DNA of 64,000 nucleotides from Burkholderiales bacterium JOSHI_001 (GCA_000244995.1 CM001438.1:4178090-4242089), one strand, 5' to 3'; positions 25,339 through 34,157 are shown, counted from the stretch's first letter. Numbers and translations are program-made. The notes: generated by a model from the sequence alone, not told the origin.

Positions 25339-26190
25339 ATGAAGAAAACCCTGTCCCTTCTTGCCGCCACCCTGGCCTGCCTGGGCTCGCCCCTGGCTCA
25401 GGCCCAGGTCAACGGCGACCTCAGCACCTGGACCTGCGTCGGCACCTGCGGTGCGTCGGCAGCCGACGGTGACATCACGCTGTCGCCCACCGGCAATTCG
25501 CAGTACGCCTACCTCAGCACCAACGGCTCTGCGGCCCACAACGTGTCACCGCTGAACTTTTCCGAAAGCGGCGGCGGTGGCAGCACCTTCTTCCAGACCA
25601 ATGGTTCGCGCTACACCTCGGCCACGTTCACGCTCGGCGCCAACCAGACCGTGGACGCCTGGTTCAACTACGTTTCCACCGACGGCAAGGGTTTCGACGA
25701 CTACGCCTGGGCCCGGCTGGTGAACGCCGGCGACAGCAGCACCGCCGCCTGGATGTTCACCGCCCGCAGCACCAACGGCAGCAAGCAGAACGTGGTGCCT
25801 GGCAATGCGCTGGCCAAGGCCGATGACCTGCTGGGCTTCGACCCGGACGCCGTCATCGTCAACTACAAGGACTTCGACTTCAACACCCGCACCACGCAGT
25901 CCAGCGCGTTCAACCCGATCAACTGGTCCAAGCTGGGCGAATGGAACGGCACCTGCTGGCGCGACAACGCCGAGGGTTGCGGCTTCACCGGCTGGCTGCA
26001 CTCGGCGCTGACGCCCGGTGCCGGCAGCTACCGGCTGGAAGTGGGTGTGGTGAATTTCGGCGACGAAGCCTGGGACTCCGGCATCGCCTTCGACGTCACC
26101 AGCCTCACCGCCGCGGTGCCAGAGCCCACCACCTGGGCCCTGATGCTGGCCGGCGTGGCCCTGCTGGCCACGCGCCGCCGCCAGCACTGA
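25339..26190 (+). CDS. PEP-CTERM secreted protein B (paralogue of A)
   Basis: A 283-residue exported protein with a signal peptide (ends PLAQAQ). Its C-terminal tag is VPEPTTWALMLAGVALL followed by ATRRRQH. It aligns with protein A along its whole length: CVGTCGASAADGD, YVSTDGKGFDDYAWARLVNA, STAAWMFTARS, GTCWRDNAEGCGFTGWLHS and SYRLEVGVVN. The pair is an old tandem duplication. The two conserved Cys pairs suggest disulphides. Function unknown. Confidence 0.88.
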   Translation: MKKTLSLLAATLACLGSPLAQAQVNGDLSTWTCVGTCGASAADGDITLSPTGNSQYAYLSTNGSAAHNVSPLNFSESGGGGSTFFQTNGSRYTSATFTLGANQTVDAWFNYVSTDGKGFDDYAWARLVNAGDSSTAAWMFTARSTNGSKQNVVPGNALAKADDLLGFDPDAVIVNYKDFDFNTRTTQSSAFNPINWSKLGEWNGTCWRDNAEGCGFTGWLHSALTPGAGSYRLEVGVVNFGDEAWDSGIAFDVTSLTAAVPEPTTWALMLAGVALLATRRRQH

Positions 26191-26241
26191 TGCGCCGTGG
26201 CCGCCAACGGCGGCGTCCGGCATCACCACCGCAGGGGCGCT

Positions 26242-26823
26242 TCAGCGCCCCTGCGCCGCTTTCATCTGTTCCATCATCTTCTTCATGTCTTCGGGCTTCA
26301 TCTGCCGCATCTTGGCGGGGTCGCCCAGGGCGGCGGGGTTGATGTTCATGCCGGCCATGCGCATGTCGCCGGGCTTCATGCCGGCCGGGCAGGCGCCCTT
26401 CCACTCGGCCTGCATCGACATGCGCTGCTCGGCCTGGCCCTTTCGCGGCGGCTCAAAGCGGGTGAGCATGTCCATCTGGTAGCGCGCCTGCGGGTCGCCG
26501 CTCATCACCATGTGGCTGCGCGCCTGGCCTTGCGCCGTCTTGCACACGCTGTCCATCTCGAAGCCGGTGGCCGTCTTCTTCATGCCGGAGGCTGTGCAGG
26601 TCGACGCGTCGTCGCCCTGCATTGCGCGGCGCTGCATCTGTTCATCGGTCTTCTCGTCGATGCAATGCTGGCTGCTCATGGGCTGGCCACCGGGCATGCC
26701 GGGCATGTTCATCGTCATGCTCCACAGGCCGGGTTTGCGTTTGGGCATGGCATCCTGCGCCAGCGCAAGCGGCCCCATGAACAAGGTGGTGGCCAGCACC
26801 AGGCAGGCACGTGCGGTGGACAT
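26242..26823 (-). CDS. DUF3617 periplasmic protein, Met-rich
   Basis: A 193-residue protein with a signal peptide (ends ALAQ). The DUF3617 body has KPGLWSMTMNMPGMPGG, four cysteines and an unusually methionine-rich sequence, ending in a Met/Lys tail (PEDMKKMMEQMKAAQ). The family's function is unknown. Methionine-rich periplasmic proteins sometimes bind copper, but that is only a guess. ATG 26823 has AGGAG eight bases upstream. Confidence 0.85.
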   Translation of the reverse strand: MSTARACLVLATTLFMGPLALAQDAMPKRKPGLWSMTMNMPGMPGGQPMSSQHCIDEKTDEQMQRRAMQGDDASTCTASGMKKTATGFEMDSVCKTAQGQARSHMVMSGDPQARYQMDMLTRFEPPRKGQAEQRMSMQAEWKGACPAGMKPGDMRMAGMNINPAALGDPAKMRQMKPEDMKKMMEQMKAAQGR

Positions 26824-26870
26824 AATCAAAGCTCCTGCGGGTGACCGCTGTTCGGTGCCCGGGATGATGC

Positions 26871-27494
26871 ATGGCGCAGTACTTCGAAGTCCACCCCGAG
26901 AACCCACAGCCGCGTCTGCTGGCGCAGGCGGCGCGCATCCTGCATGACGGCGGCGTGGCCGCCGTGCCCACCGACAGCAGCTACGCGCTGGTGTGCCACC
27001 TGGACGACAAGGACGCCGTGGCGGCCATGCGGCGCATCCGCCAGGTGGACGACAAGCACCTGCTCACGCTGCTGTGCCGTGACCTCAGCGACCTGGCCAA
27101 CTACGCCCGGGTGGACAACCGCCAGTACCGCCTGCTGCGCCAGGCCACGCCCGGGCCCTTCACCTTCATCCTGGAAGCCACCAAGGAAGTGCCGCGGCGC
27201 GTCTCCCACCCGTCGCGCCGCACCATCGGCCTGCGCGTGCCCGACCACAAGGTGACCCAGGCCCTGCTGGAACAGATGGGCCAGCCGCTGCTGGCCACCA
27301 CCCTCATCCCGCCCGGCGAGACCGAAGCGCTGAACGACGCCCAGGACATCCGCGAGCGCTTCGAGAAGATGCTGCAGGCCGTGGTGGATGCGGGCGCCTG
27401 CCCGATGCAGGCCACCACGGTGGTCGATCTGTCGGGGGACGAGCCGGTGCTGGTGCGCCAGGGGCGCGGGGACGCGTCGCTGCTGGGGCTGTAG
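26871..27494 (+). CDS. YciO/Sua5-type protein (threonylcarbamoyl-AMP synthase family)
   Basis: A 207-residue YrdC-domain protein. The core features are GGVAAVPTDSSYALVCHLDDK, KHLLTLLCRDLSDLANYARV, TPGPFTFILEAT and RTIGLRVPDH. True Sua5/TsaC makes threonylcarbamoyl-AMP for tRNA t6A37. This shorter form without the Sua5 tail is YciO-like, and YciO's own role is less certain. ATG 26871. It is the last ordinary gene before a compositionally different insertion. Confidence 0.9.
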   Translation: MAQYFEVHPENPQPRLLAQAARILHDGGVAAVPTDSSYALVCHLDDKDAVAAMRRIRQVDDKHLLTLLCRDLSDLANYARVDNRQYRLLRQATPGPFTFILEATKEVPRRVSHPSRRTIGLRVPDHKVTQALLEQMGQPLLATTLIPPGETEALNDAQDIRERFEKMLQAVVDAGACPMQATTVVDLSGDEPVLVRQGRGDASLLGL

Positions 27495-27622
27495 CGGAGC
27501 ATGCCGTTCTTGGCCTCTTGGGACAGTTCACAGAGAAGAAGCTTGTCAGCTTGACGGACTGCACTGCTGACAGTCCGATACTGTGCTTGCGCTGGAACAT
27601 GGCCGACCTCGGCGTCCAAGCG
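27495..27622. other. intergenic junction with mutually exclusive stem-loops
   Basis: This gap between two convergent genes is less GC-rich than its surroundings. TGTCAGC (27544-27550) can pair with GCTGACA (27566-27572), or CGGACTG (27555-27561) can pair with CAGTCCG (27571-27577); both cannot form at once. No T-run follows either stem, and no ORF looks real here. Confidence 0.5.
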
Positions 27623-29881
27623 TCAGGTGTCGGCCCAGACCAACTCGCGCTCGATCACCTCGACAAAGCGTTCTGCCTTGAATCCCAGTGGATACAGAGT
27701 GGTGTTCGCGCTGGAGCGCGGCCGGTCGCTTGCTTCCGGATCTTGTCCCGACATCAGTCCCTCGGGGTCGTCCAGCAGGTGGCTATCGTCCCGTAAAGCC
27801 AGCATCACCTCTTCAAACGAAACCTTGAGGAAGCCACTGAATCGCTCGTGGTCGCATTCAATTGACGTGTCAACAATCCAGGCCTGAGTAAGTTCCATGG
27901 ACGGGACGGCTTCGACACCCAGGGCTTGTCGCAGTTCCGCGTCTGATTCAAGTGCCAGCCGGACGGCCTGAACCTTCCGCTTGAGTTGCAGGCCAGCCTT
28001 GCGCAGGGTCGTGGATGCGTGAACCCAGGCATCGCGCATCGACTGCCGGAGGTAGGTTGACTTGACCTCGAAGACGAACAGGTGGCCGTCGAGGCTGGCC
28101 ACGACGTCCACCTCACCTGCATCACGCTGCTCGGCGGGCGGGGTCCAATTGAGTTCCACGCAAAAGCCGCGGTCGGCAAGGTGTCGAGCGAGGTTGCCCT
28201 CGATACGCCGCGTCTCATCGCCGGCCTCGCTGCGCCGCGAAGCCAGCCTGCGCAGGTTGTTGATCGCGGCTGTGCCGTTGTTCTGCATCGCCACCACCCA
28301 GGGAAGTTGCACCAGGGTGGTGCCGAACTTCAGGTACGGCCGCTCCACGAGGCTGGGCTCAAGGCCTGGCTCCTCGCGTCGCAGACGGTTCGCAACAGTC
28401 TGCATGTCGTAGGCCCAGAAGTCGAGAATAGTCTCAGCCATGCGCGCGCTGCCCATCGGGCACTCTGGCGTCACCGTCCAGCCGATGGTGTTCCGCACCT
28501 TGTCAGCACGGGAGGACCAAGTCAGCGGGAATCGGTTCTGGAGAACGCCGCACAACCCCTCCATCGCCAGCGATTGCAGGGCCGCGACCCAATCGCCGGA
28601 ACGTTCTACACACTCCGTGAACGGAATAATCAAGTACAGCATGAAGTACCGCGCCGTCAATTCCAACGACAGCAGTGCCTGGAACAGGTCCGCCGTTTCG
28701 CCAGGTCGCGCCGAGACCTTTTCACCCACGCCATAGACTTCGCGCAATCGAAGCTGTGTCGCCATGGCGCGTATGTAGGCAAGCCGGTTCTCGTCCTCGT
28801 TCTCCGGCCGGCCGAACCGCTGATGCGCCAGATCCGAGGACGCGAAGTCCTGAAAGGCGCGGGTCATCCAGTAGCCAGGCAACGTAGCCAGCTTCATGCC
28901 GTCTCGTTCCCATTTGGCCTTGCCCGCAGGGTCGATCACTTCGATCTTGAGACGACGCCCTTCCAGAGGCACGAAGCGGATCGAGTCATCGTAGCAATAC
29001 GCTTCGATGCTGTGAGACTGGAATGCGTTGAGCTCCAGTTGCGCTGCAAGCAATCCGGCAAAGTCCAGCCGCAATTGGGCCAACTCGGGCTGCAGCCCTG
29101 GCACTGGAAAGAGCATCGGCGAAAGGCAGCGCTTGAGCGAACGGACGATGGCCTGTTCGTCAATACTTAGGGACTCGCTTGGCACGGTTTTGAGCTTCCA
29201 GATCAACAGGTCGTTGATCGAGTCCCAGTGGGCATCGACGAGTCCACCAGCCACCTCGGCAAGTGGTTTGCCCAACATTGTGTGAGGAACAAGTTGTTCA
29301 AAAGCGTACAGGCTGGCCAACGCCAGCAGGTCCAGGACCGTCAAGTCCTGAAGCTTCGCTCTCCGTCGGTCCAGTTCGTCCAGACGATCCCAGTGTTCGG
29401 CAGCCAGGATGTCTTGCACACGGCAAGCTTCCTCCAACTTCGGGCTGCACGCCCGCGCGCCGCGAAGCGCTGCGACGTGCGGCGATCCAAGTGCAAGGCC
29501 ATGGAAGGATCGACGCATGGCCACCACCAAAGCTGCCGGTGCCATGGCAGCCAGTCGTTGGATCAGTCCATCGACCAGAAACTTGGTCTGGGAGAGGTAG
29601 CGTGCCATCACGAGAGTGCCACGTTCGCTCTCCCAGTCTTCGGTTTGGCACCCGTCAACGACCGAACTCGACCAGAACAAGCTGTTGCGATCCGCATGCG
29701 TAAGTTTGCGGCGACCAACTTCATGGGGCTTGCCATCGAGGTAGGCGTCGAAGACCTCCCTTGTGGCTTCGGCTTTTGCCAGGCCTGCCTCCATTCGACG
29801 AACCAGCAGCCGATCAAAGTAGTTCGACTTCTCCCCCGGCAAACCGGCCGAGCGCGACTGACGGTCTTGCAGGTTGTTCAC
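27623..29881 (-). CDS. large unknown protein with C-terminal PD-(D/E)XK nuclease motif
   Basis: A 752-residue protein that I cannot place in a family. Residues 1-550 are mostly helical, with hydrophobic helices near 405-425 but no clear signal peptide. Near the end is a restriction-nuclease-like signature: helix Glu561 (RIEGNLARHLADRGF), Asp592 (GEVDVVASLDG) and Glu605-x-Lys607 (LFVFEVKST), all in the right order and spacing. About 110 residues follow. Start GTG 29881 overlaps the stop of a 30-codon ORF; ATG 29794 is an alternative. Codon use is less GC3-rich than the neighbours. It lies just after rng, at the end of a conserved cluster, which looks like acquisition. Confidence 0.75.
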   Translation of the reverse strand: MNNLQDRQSRSAGLPGEKSNYFDRLLVRRMEAGLAKAEATREVFDAYLDGKPHEVGRRKLTHADRNSLFWSSSVVDGCQTEDWESERGTLVMARYLSQTKFLVDGLIQRLAAMAPAALVVAMRRSFHGLALGSPHVAALRGARACSPKLEEACRVQDILAAEHWDRLDELDRRRAKLQDLTVLDLLALASLYAFEQLVPHTMLGKPLAEVAGGLVDAHWDSINDLLIWKLKTVPSESLSIDEQAIVRSLKRCLSPMLFPVPGLQPELAQLRLDFAGLLAAQLELNAFQSHSIEAYCYDDSIRFVPLEGRRLKIEVIDPAGKAKWERDGMKLATLPGYWMTRAFQDFASSDLAHQRFGRPENEDENRLAYIRAMATQLRLREVYGVGEKVSARPGETADLFQALLSLELTARYFMLYLIIPFTECVERSGDWVAALQSLAMEGLCGVLQNRFPLTWSSRADKVRNTIGWTVTPECPMGSARMAETILDFWAYDMQTVANRLRREEPGLEPSLVERPYLKFGTTLVQLPWVVAMQNNGTAAINNLRRLASRRSEAGDETRRIEGNLARHLADRGFCVELNWTPPAEQRDAGEVDVVASLDGHLFVFEVKSTYLRQSMRDAWVHASTTLRKAGLQLKRKVQAVRLALESDAELRQALGVEAVPSMELTQAWIVDTSIECDHERFSGFLKVSFEEVMLALRDDSHLLDDPEGLMSGQDPEASDRPRSSANTTLYPLGFKAERFVEVIERELVWADT

Positions 29882-29970
29882 GAACCCGAGTGCACAAACA
29901 GGCCGCGCGGCACACCGTCGGCCGTGCCCCCGGTCAAGCAGAAGATCCGCTCAAAAGGGGCTCGATCCAT
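29878..29970 (-). CDS. 30-codon ORF overlapping the nuclease-domain gene
   Basis: ATG 29970 to TGA 29878, starting MDRAPFERIF and ending VHSGS. The stop overlaps the GTG of the next gene as GTGA, the usual sign of translational coupling. A GCAGGA lies about 12 nt upstream of the ATG. The same frame remains open upstream into the end of rng. It could be a leader peptide, a small partner, or the remnant of a longer N-terminus separated by a frameshift. Confidence 0.35.
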   Translation of the reverse strand: MDRAPFERIFCLTGGTADGVPRGLFVHSGS

Positions 29971-30032
29971 GCTCAGGATTGTCCTGCAGCCAGGGCCAGC
30001 CACTGGCGACGACTGAAAGGTCGGCGCCTGAC

Positions 30033-31508
30033 TCACATCAGAACAATGTCGTACTGCTCCGGGCTCATGCCCGCCTCGGCCGACAGCGACACCGGCTTGC
30101 CGACGAATTCACTCAGGCCCGCCAGGTGCGTGCTCTCTTCATCGAGCAGCATTTCGATGACTGCCGGGTGCGCGATGACGCGGAATTCCTTGGGGTCGAA
30201 CTGGCGCGCTTCGCGCAGGATTTCCCGCAGGATGTCGTAGCACACGCTGCGCGCGGTCTTCACCTGGCCTCGCCCCTGGCAGGTGGGGCAGGGTTCGCAC
30301 AGCATGTGGGCCAGGCTTTCGCGGGTGCGCTTGCGCGTCATCTCCACCAGACCCAGTTGGGTGAAGCCGCTCACCGTGGTCTTGGTGCGGTCGCGGCCCA
30401 GTTGCTTGCGGAATTCCGCCAGCACGGCCTGCTGGTGGTCTTCCTTCACCATGTCGATGAAGTCCACGATGATGATGCCGCCCAGGTTGCGCAGGCGCAG
30501 CTGGCGCGCAATGGCCAGCGCGGCCTCCAGGTTGGTCTTGAAGATGGTGTCGTCGAAGTTGCGCGCGCCGACGTAGCCGCCGGTGTTCACGTCGATGGTG
30601 GTCAGCGCCTCGGTCTGGTCGATGATGAGGTAGCCACCGCTCTTCAGGTCCACCCGCCGCGCCAGCGCGCGGGCAATTTCTTCTTCGATGCCGAACAGGT
30701 CGAAGATGGGCCGCTCGCCCTTGTAGTGCTCCAGCTTGTGCACCGCCGACGGGGTGTAGGCCTCGCCGAACTTCCGCAGGGCGTCGAACTGCATGCGCGA
30801 GTCCATGCGCACGGTCTGGGTGGACTCGTTGGCCAGGTCGCGCAGCACGCGCTCGGCCAGGCCCAGGTCCTGATGCAGCAGCGTGCCCGCGGGCTTGCTC
30901 AGGCCGCCCTCGCGGATGGCGGCCCAGGCCTTGCGCAGGTAGGCGATGTCGTCGCCGAGTTCGGCGTCGGTGGCGTCCTCGGCATTGGTGCGCAGGATGA
31001 AGCCGCCGCCACCGCCCGACTCGGGCGTGCCCACCAGGGCCTGCATGCGCGAGCGAAGGTTCTCGCGCACTTCCGGCGAGCCGATCTTCTGCGAGATGCC
31101 GATGTGGTTGTCCTGCGGCAGGAACACCAGCATGCGCCCGGCGATGCTGATCTGCGTGGACAGCCGCGCGCCCTTGGTGCCGATGGGGTCCTTCACCACC
31201 TGCACCATCAGGGCCTGGCCCTCGAACACCTGGCGTTCGATGGGCACCGGCACCATGCCCTCGTGGCGCGTGGCGGGGGCGCCCATGGGGTGCAGGTCGG
31301 CCACGTGCAGGAAGGCCGCGCGCTCCAGCCCCACGTCGATGAAGGCGCTTTGCATGCCGGGCAGCACCCGTGCCACCTTGCCGAGGTAGACATTGCCCAC
31401 CAGGCCGCGTTCCAGCGTGCGCTCGATGTGCAGTTCCTGCACCGCGCCGTTCTCGATGATGGCCACCCGCGTTTCCTGCGGCGCCCAGTTGATGAGGATG
31501 TCGTGCAT
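30033..31508 (-). CDS. rng: ribonuclease G
   Basis: An endoribonuclease that matures the 5' end of 16S rRNA and helps mRNA decay; 491 residues, as in E. coli. The S1-like N-terminal domain starts INWAPQETRVAIIENG and contains VYLGKVARVLPGMQSAFIDVG. The metal-binding aspartates are in TIDVNTGGYVG and GIIIVDFIDM. The zinc-link region is CEPCPTCQGRG. It is the last gene of the yebC-purD-hemF-nadD-rsfS-rlmH-maf-rng series, 13 nt after maf. Confidence 0.97.
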   Translation of the reverse strand: MHDILINWAPQETRVAIIENGAVQELHIERTLERGLVGNVYLGKVARVLPGMQSAFIDVGLERAAFLHVADLHPMGAPATRHEGMVPVPIERQVFEGQALMVQVVKDPIGTKGARLSTQISIAGRMLVFLPQDNHIGISQKIGSPEVRENLRSRMQALVGTPESGGGGGFILRTNAEDATDAELGDDIAYLRKAWAAIREGGLSKPAGTLLHQDLGLAERVLRDLANESTQTVRMDSRMQFDALRKFGEAYTPSAVHKLEHYKGERPIFDLFGIEEEIARALARRVDLKSGGYLIIDQTEALTTIDVNTGGYVGARNFDDTIFKTNLEAALAIARQLRLRNLGGIIIVDFIDMVKEDHQQAVLAEFRKQLGRDRTKTTVSGFTQLGLVEMTRKRTRESLAHMLCEPCPTCQGRGQVKTARSVCYDILREILREARQFDPKEFRVIAHPAVIEMLLDEESTHLAGLSEFVGKPVSLSAEAGMSPEQYDIVLM

Positions 31509-31521
31509 GGTGTCGGCGGCT

Positions 31522-32133
31522 TCAGAACATCACGCCGGCCTGGCGCAGCAACTGGGCGGTTTCGTACAGGGGCAGGCCCATGATGCCGGAGTAGCTGCCC
31601 TCGATGCGCTGCACCCATTGCGCGGCCTGGCTCTGGATGGCGTAGCTGCCGGCCTTGCCCTGGGGCTCGCCGCTGTTCACATAGCGGGTGATGGCCAGGT
31701 CGGACAGCTCGGCAAAGCGCACCTTGCTTTCGTTCAGCGCCACCAGGTTGTGCGGCCCGCTGGACACGCACACCGCGGTCAGCACCCGGTGGGTGCGGCC
31801 AGCCAGGGCCTTGAGCGCGGCGCGCGCCGCGTCCGGGTCGGCCGGCTTGCCCAGGATGCGTCGGCCCAGGGCCACGGTGGTGTCGCTGCACAGGATGGGG
31901 GCCTCGGGCAGCTTGCGCTTGGCCAGGCGGCGGCGTGCCGCGTCCAGCTTCAGCCTTGCGACGCGGTGCACGTAGTCGCGCGGGGCCTCGCGGCTGCGTT
32001 CTTCTTCCAGGGCTTCGATGTTCTCGTTGCGGTCGGGCAGCAACAACTGGTAGGCCACGCCGATCTGGTCCAGCAGCTGGCGCCGGCGCGGGCTTTGCGA
32101 AGCGAGGTAGATGAACTTGTAGGGCGCGCTCAT
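31522..32133 (-). CDS. maf: Maf-family nucleotide pyrophosphatase (YhdE type)
   Basis: A house-cleaning enzyme hydrolysing dTTP, UTP and modified pyrimidine nucleotides to monophosphates. 203 residues from ATG 32133. Signatures are LASQSPRRRQLL at the start, the catalytic region CSDTTVALGRRILGKP, and YVNSGEPQGKAGSYAIQ with GSYSGIMGLPLYET at the end. An upstream ATG (32151) adds six residues with no better ribosome site. Sits between rlmH and rng. Confidence 0.94.
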   Translation of the reverse strand: MSAPYKFIYLASQSPRRRQLLDQIGVAYQLLLPDRNENIEALEEERSREAPRDYVHRVARLKLDAARRRLAKRKLPEAPILCSDTTVALGRRILGKPADPDAARAALKALAGRTHRVLTAVCVSSGPHNLVALNESKVRFAELSDLAITRYVNSGEPQGKAGSYAIQSQAAQWVQRIEGSYSGIMGLPLYETAQLLRQAGVMF

Positions 32134-32176
32134 GGAGCGCTGATTGTGCATGCCGCCCCGACGCGGGCCGGCCCGG

Positions 32177-32647
32177 TCATTCCCGGTGGTAGGGATGGCC
32201 GGCGGTGACCGACCAGGCGCGGTACAGCGCCTCGGCCAGCCACACCCGCACGAAGGCGTGCGGCAGGGTCAGGTCCGACAGGCGCAGCGCTTCGTCGGCA
32301 CTGGCTTTCAGTTCAGGGTCCAGGCCGTCCGGCCCGCCGATGAAAAACACCACGTCGCGGCCGTCCCGTTGCCAGTCCTGCAGGCGCTGGGCCAGTTGCA
32401 GTGTGCTGAGACGGGCGCCGCGTTCGTCCAGCACCACCCGGCGCACGCCCCTGGGCACGGCCGCGGCCAGGCGCTGGCTTTCGGCGGCCATCATCTGCGC
32501 GGCGGTCTTGCCGCCTTCGCGCGGCTCGGCCTTCACGGCCTTCAGTTCCAGCCGCAACTCGGGCGGGAAACGCTTGGCAAAGTCGGCATAGGCCGTTTCG
32601 GCCCAGGCCGGCTGGCGCTGGCCCACGGCCGCGATCAGCAGTCGCAT
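32177..32647 (-). CDS. rlmH: 23S rRNA pseudouridine-1915 N3-methyltransferase
   Basis: A SPOUT-class SAM methyltransferase acting on helix 69 of 23S rRNA in assembled ribosomes. 156 residues, the standard size. It starts [15 protein letters not shown]. The C-terminal knot shows [14 protein letters not shown] and [34 protein letters not shown]. It lies 18 nt after rsfS; the rsfS-rlmH pair is widely conserved. Confidence 0.97.
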   Translation of the reverse strand: MRLLIAAVGQRQPAWAETAYADFAKRFPPELRLELKAVKAEPREGGKTAAQMMAAESQRLAAAVPRGVRRVVLDERGARLSTLQLAQRLQDWQRDGRDVVFFIGGPDGLDPELKASADEALRLSDLTLPHAFVRVWLAEALYRAWSVTAGHPYHRE

Positions 32648-32665
32648 GGGCGCTGCGACGCCGGG

Positions 32666-33445
32666 TCAGCGCGTGCGCGTGGCGCGCGTGGCCTTGGCCG
32701 GTGCGGCGGCGGTCTTGCGCGCCCCCGCGGTCTTGCGGGCCGGCGCGGGGGCCACCACCACCTTCGTGGCCGCCGTCTTGCGCGGCGCGGCCTGGCCGGG
32801 CGCGCGGCCGGCGGCGGCTTGGCGGGCGGGGGCCTTGCGGGGGGCGGGCGCCTTGGCCGATGCCGACTTCGTGGGAACCGACTTCAGCGGGGCCTTTTTC
32901 GCCACCGCCTTCTTGGCCGGCGCGTTGCGGGCCGATGACGGCTGGGCGCCTGCTTTCTTGGCCGGCGCCTTCTTGGCGGTGGCGGGAGCTGGCGCGGCTT
33001 TCTGTGGCTTGGCCTTCTTGGCCGCCACCGCCTTTTTGGCCACCACGGCGGGGGCCTCTTCGACCTCTTCGCTGGCCTTGGGCAGGCCCTTGGGCGCGCC
33101 ACCGCCCAGCTTCACGCTGACCGGCTTTTCACCCCAGATCTCTTCCAGGTGGTAGTAGTCGCGGATGCCGGGCTGCATGATGTGCGCCACCGCGGCGCCG
33201 CAGTCCACGATGATCCATTCGCCGTTGTCTTCACCCTCCATGCGCAGCACCTGCATGCCGCGCGACTTCACGGCGTCACGCACGCTGTAGGCCAGGGCCT
33301 TGGTCTGGCGGTTGCTGGCGCCGGTGGCGATGATCACGCGCTCGAAGAGCGGCGACATGGCTTCGGTGTTGAACACCACGATGTTCTGGGCCTTGACGTC
33401 TTCCAGACCGTCGACGATGGCGCGTTGCAGCTTGCGGATGTCCAT
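32666..33445 (-). CDS. rsfS: ribosome silencing factor with long Lys/Ala/Pro tail
   Basis: RsfS binds ribosomal protein L14 and blocks 30S/50S joining in starvation. Residues 1-115 are the complete domain (AQNIVVFNTEAMSPLFERVIIATGASNRQ, GEWIIVDCGAAVAHIM, YYHLEEIWGEKP). Residues ~120-259 are a low-complexity extension of KKA/APAKK/ARKTA units, strongly basic and histone-H1-like. E. coli RsfS is 105 residues and lacks it. It follows the nadD stop directly in reading order (nadD TGA then ATG). Confidence 0.95.
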   Translation of the reverse strand: MDIRKLQRAIVDGLEDVKAQNIVVFNTEAMSPLFERVIIATGASNRQTKALAYSVRDAVKSRGMQVLRMEGEDNGEWIIVDCGAAVAHIMQPGIRDYYHLEEIWGEKPVSVKLGGGAPKGLPKASEEVEEAPAVVAKKAVAAKKAKPQKAAPAPATAKKAPAKKAGAQPSSARNAPAKKAVAKKAPLKSVPTKSASAKAPAPRKAPARQAAAGRAPGQAAPRKTAATKVVVAPAPARKTAGARKTAAAPAKATRATRTR

Positions 33446-34129
33446 TCAGGGGGTGTCGCTTCCGTTTGAAGAGCGGTCGCTGTAGAGGTGATGGCGGGCA
33501 ATATAGCCTGCGACCGGCTCGCCGACCATGGTGGTGATGTCTTCGCCCCGTGCGGCCATTTCGCGCACCCGGGTGGCCGAGACGTCCATGGCCGGCAGGT
33601 CCAGCACCTCCACGCGGTGCCAGGTGGCGCCCACGGCGGGCGAGGGCCGCACGGTCTGGCCACCACGCGCGGTGACGGCCAGGGTCACCGCGGGCAGCAG
33701 TTCGCGCCAGTGGTGCCAGGTGTGCAGCCGCGCGTACTGGTCCTGGCCAATGATCAGGAAGAAGAGCGCGCCGGGGATCTCGCGCTCCAGCTCGTTCACG
33801 GTGTCCAGCGTGTAGCTGGGCCCGCTGCGCCGCAGTTCGCGATCGTCCACCACGAAGCGCGGCTCGCCTTCGGCCGCCAACGCCACCATGGCCGCGCGGT
33901 GTTCGGCCGGGGCCAGGTGCTCTTGCGGCTTCTGCCAGGGCGCGCCCGCGGGCAGCCAGCGCAGTTCGTCCAGCCGCAGCGCGCCGAGCGCCAGGTCGGC
34001 CAGCGCACGGTGCGCCCGGTGCGGCGGGTTGAAACTGCCGCCGAACAGGCCCACCCGGCGCGGCACGAAGCGCGTGCCCAGCGTGGTGCCGATGCTGCTG
34101 CCTAGCAGGGGAGCGAAACCGCTGGGCAT
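33446..34129 (-). CDS. nadD: nicotinate-nucleotide adenylyltransferase
   Basis: Adenylates nicotinate mononucleotide in NAD synthesis. GLFGGSFNPPHRAH is the nucleotidyltransferase HxGH-type signature, and the late ISATR equivalent reads VSATRVREM. ATG 34129 gives 227 residues with a ~30-residue N-terminal extension before the first strand; no better start lies nearer, and the frame runs further up without need. It immediately precedes rsfS (no gap) and follows hemF by 28 nt. Confidence 0.94.
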   Translation of the reverse strand: MPSGFAPLLGSSIGTTLGTRFVPRRVGLFGGSFNPPHRAHRALADLALGALRLDELRWLPAGAPWQKPQEHLAPAEHRAAMVALAAEGEPRFVVDDRELRRSGPSYTLDTVNELEREIPGALFFLIIGQDQYARLHTWHHWRELLPAVTLAVTARGGQTVRPSPAVGATWHRVEVLDLPAMDVSATRVREMAARGEDITTMVGEPVAGYIARHHLYSDRSSNGSDTP

Positions 34130-34157
34130 GGCTTGGGCCTGTCCTGTGAAAAAGGGT

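Noticed and set aside
27544..27577. Intrinsic terminator at the end of the nuclease-domain gene
   Set aside because: Stems of only 7 bp, mutually exclusive, and no T-run on either strand.
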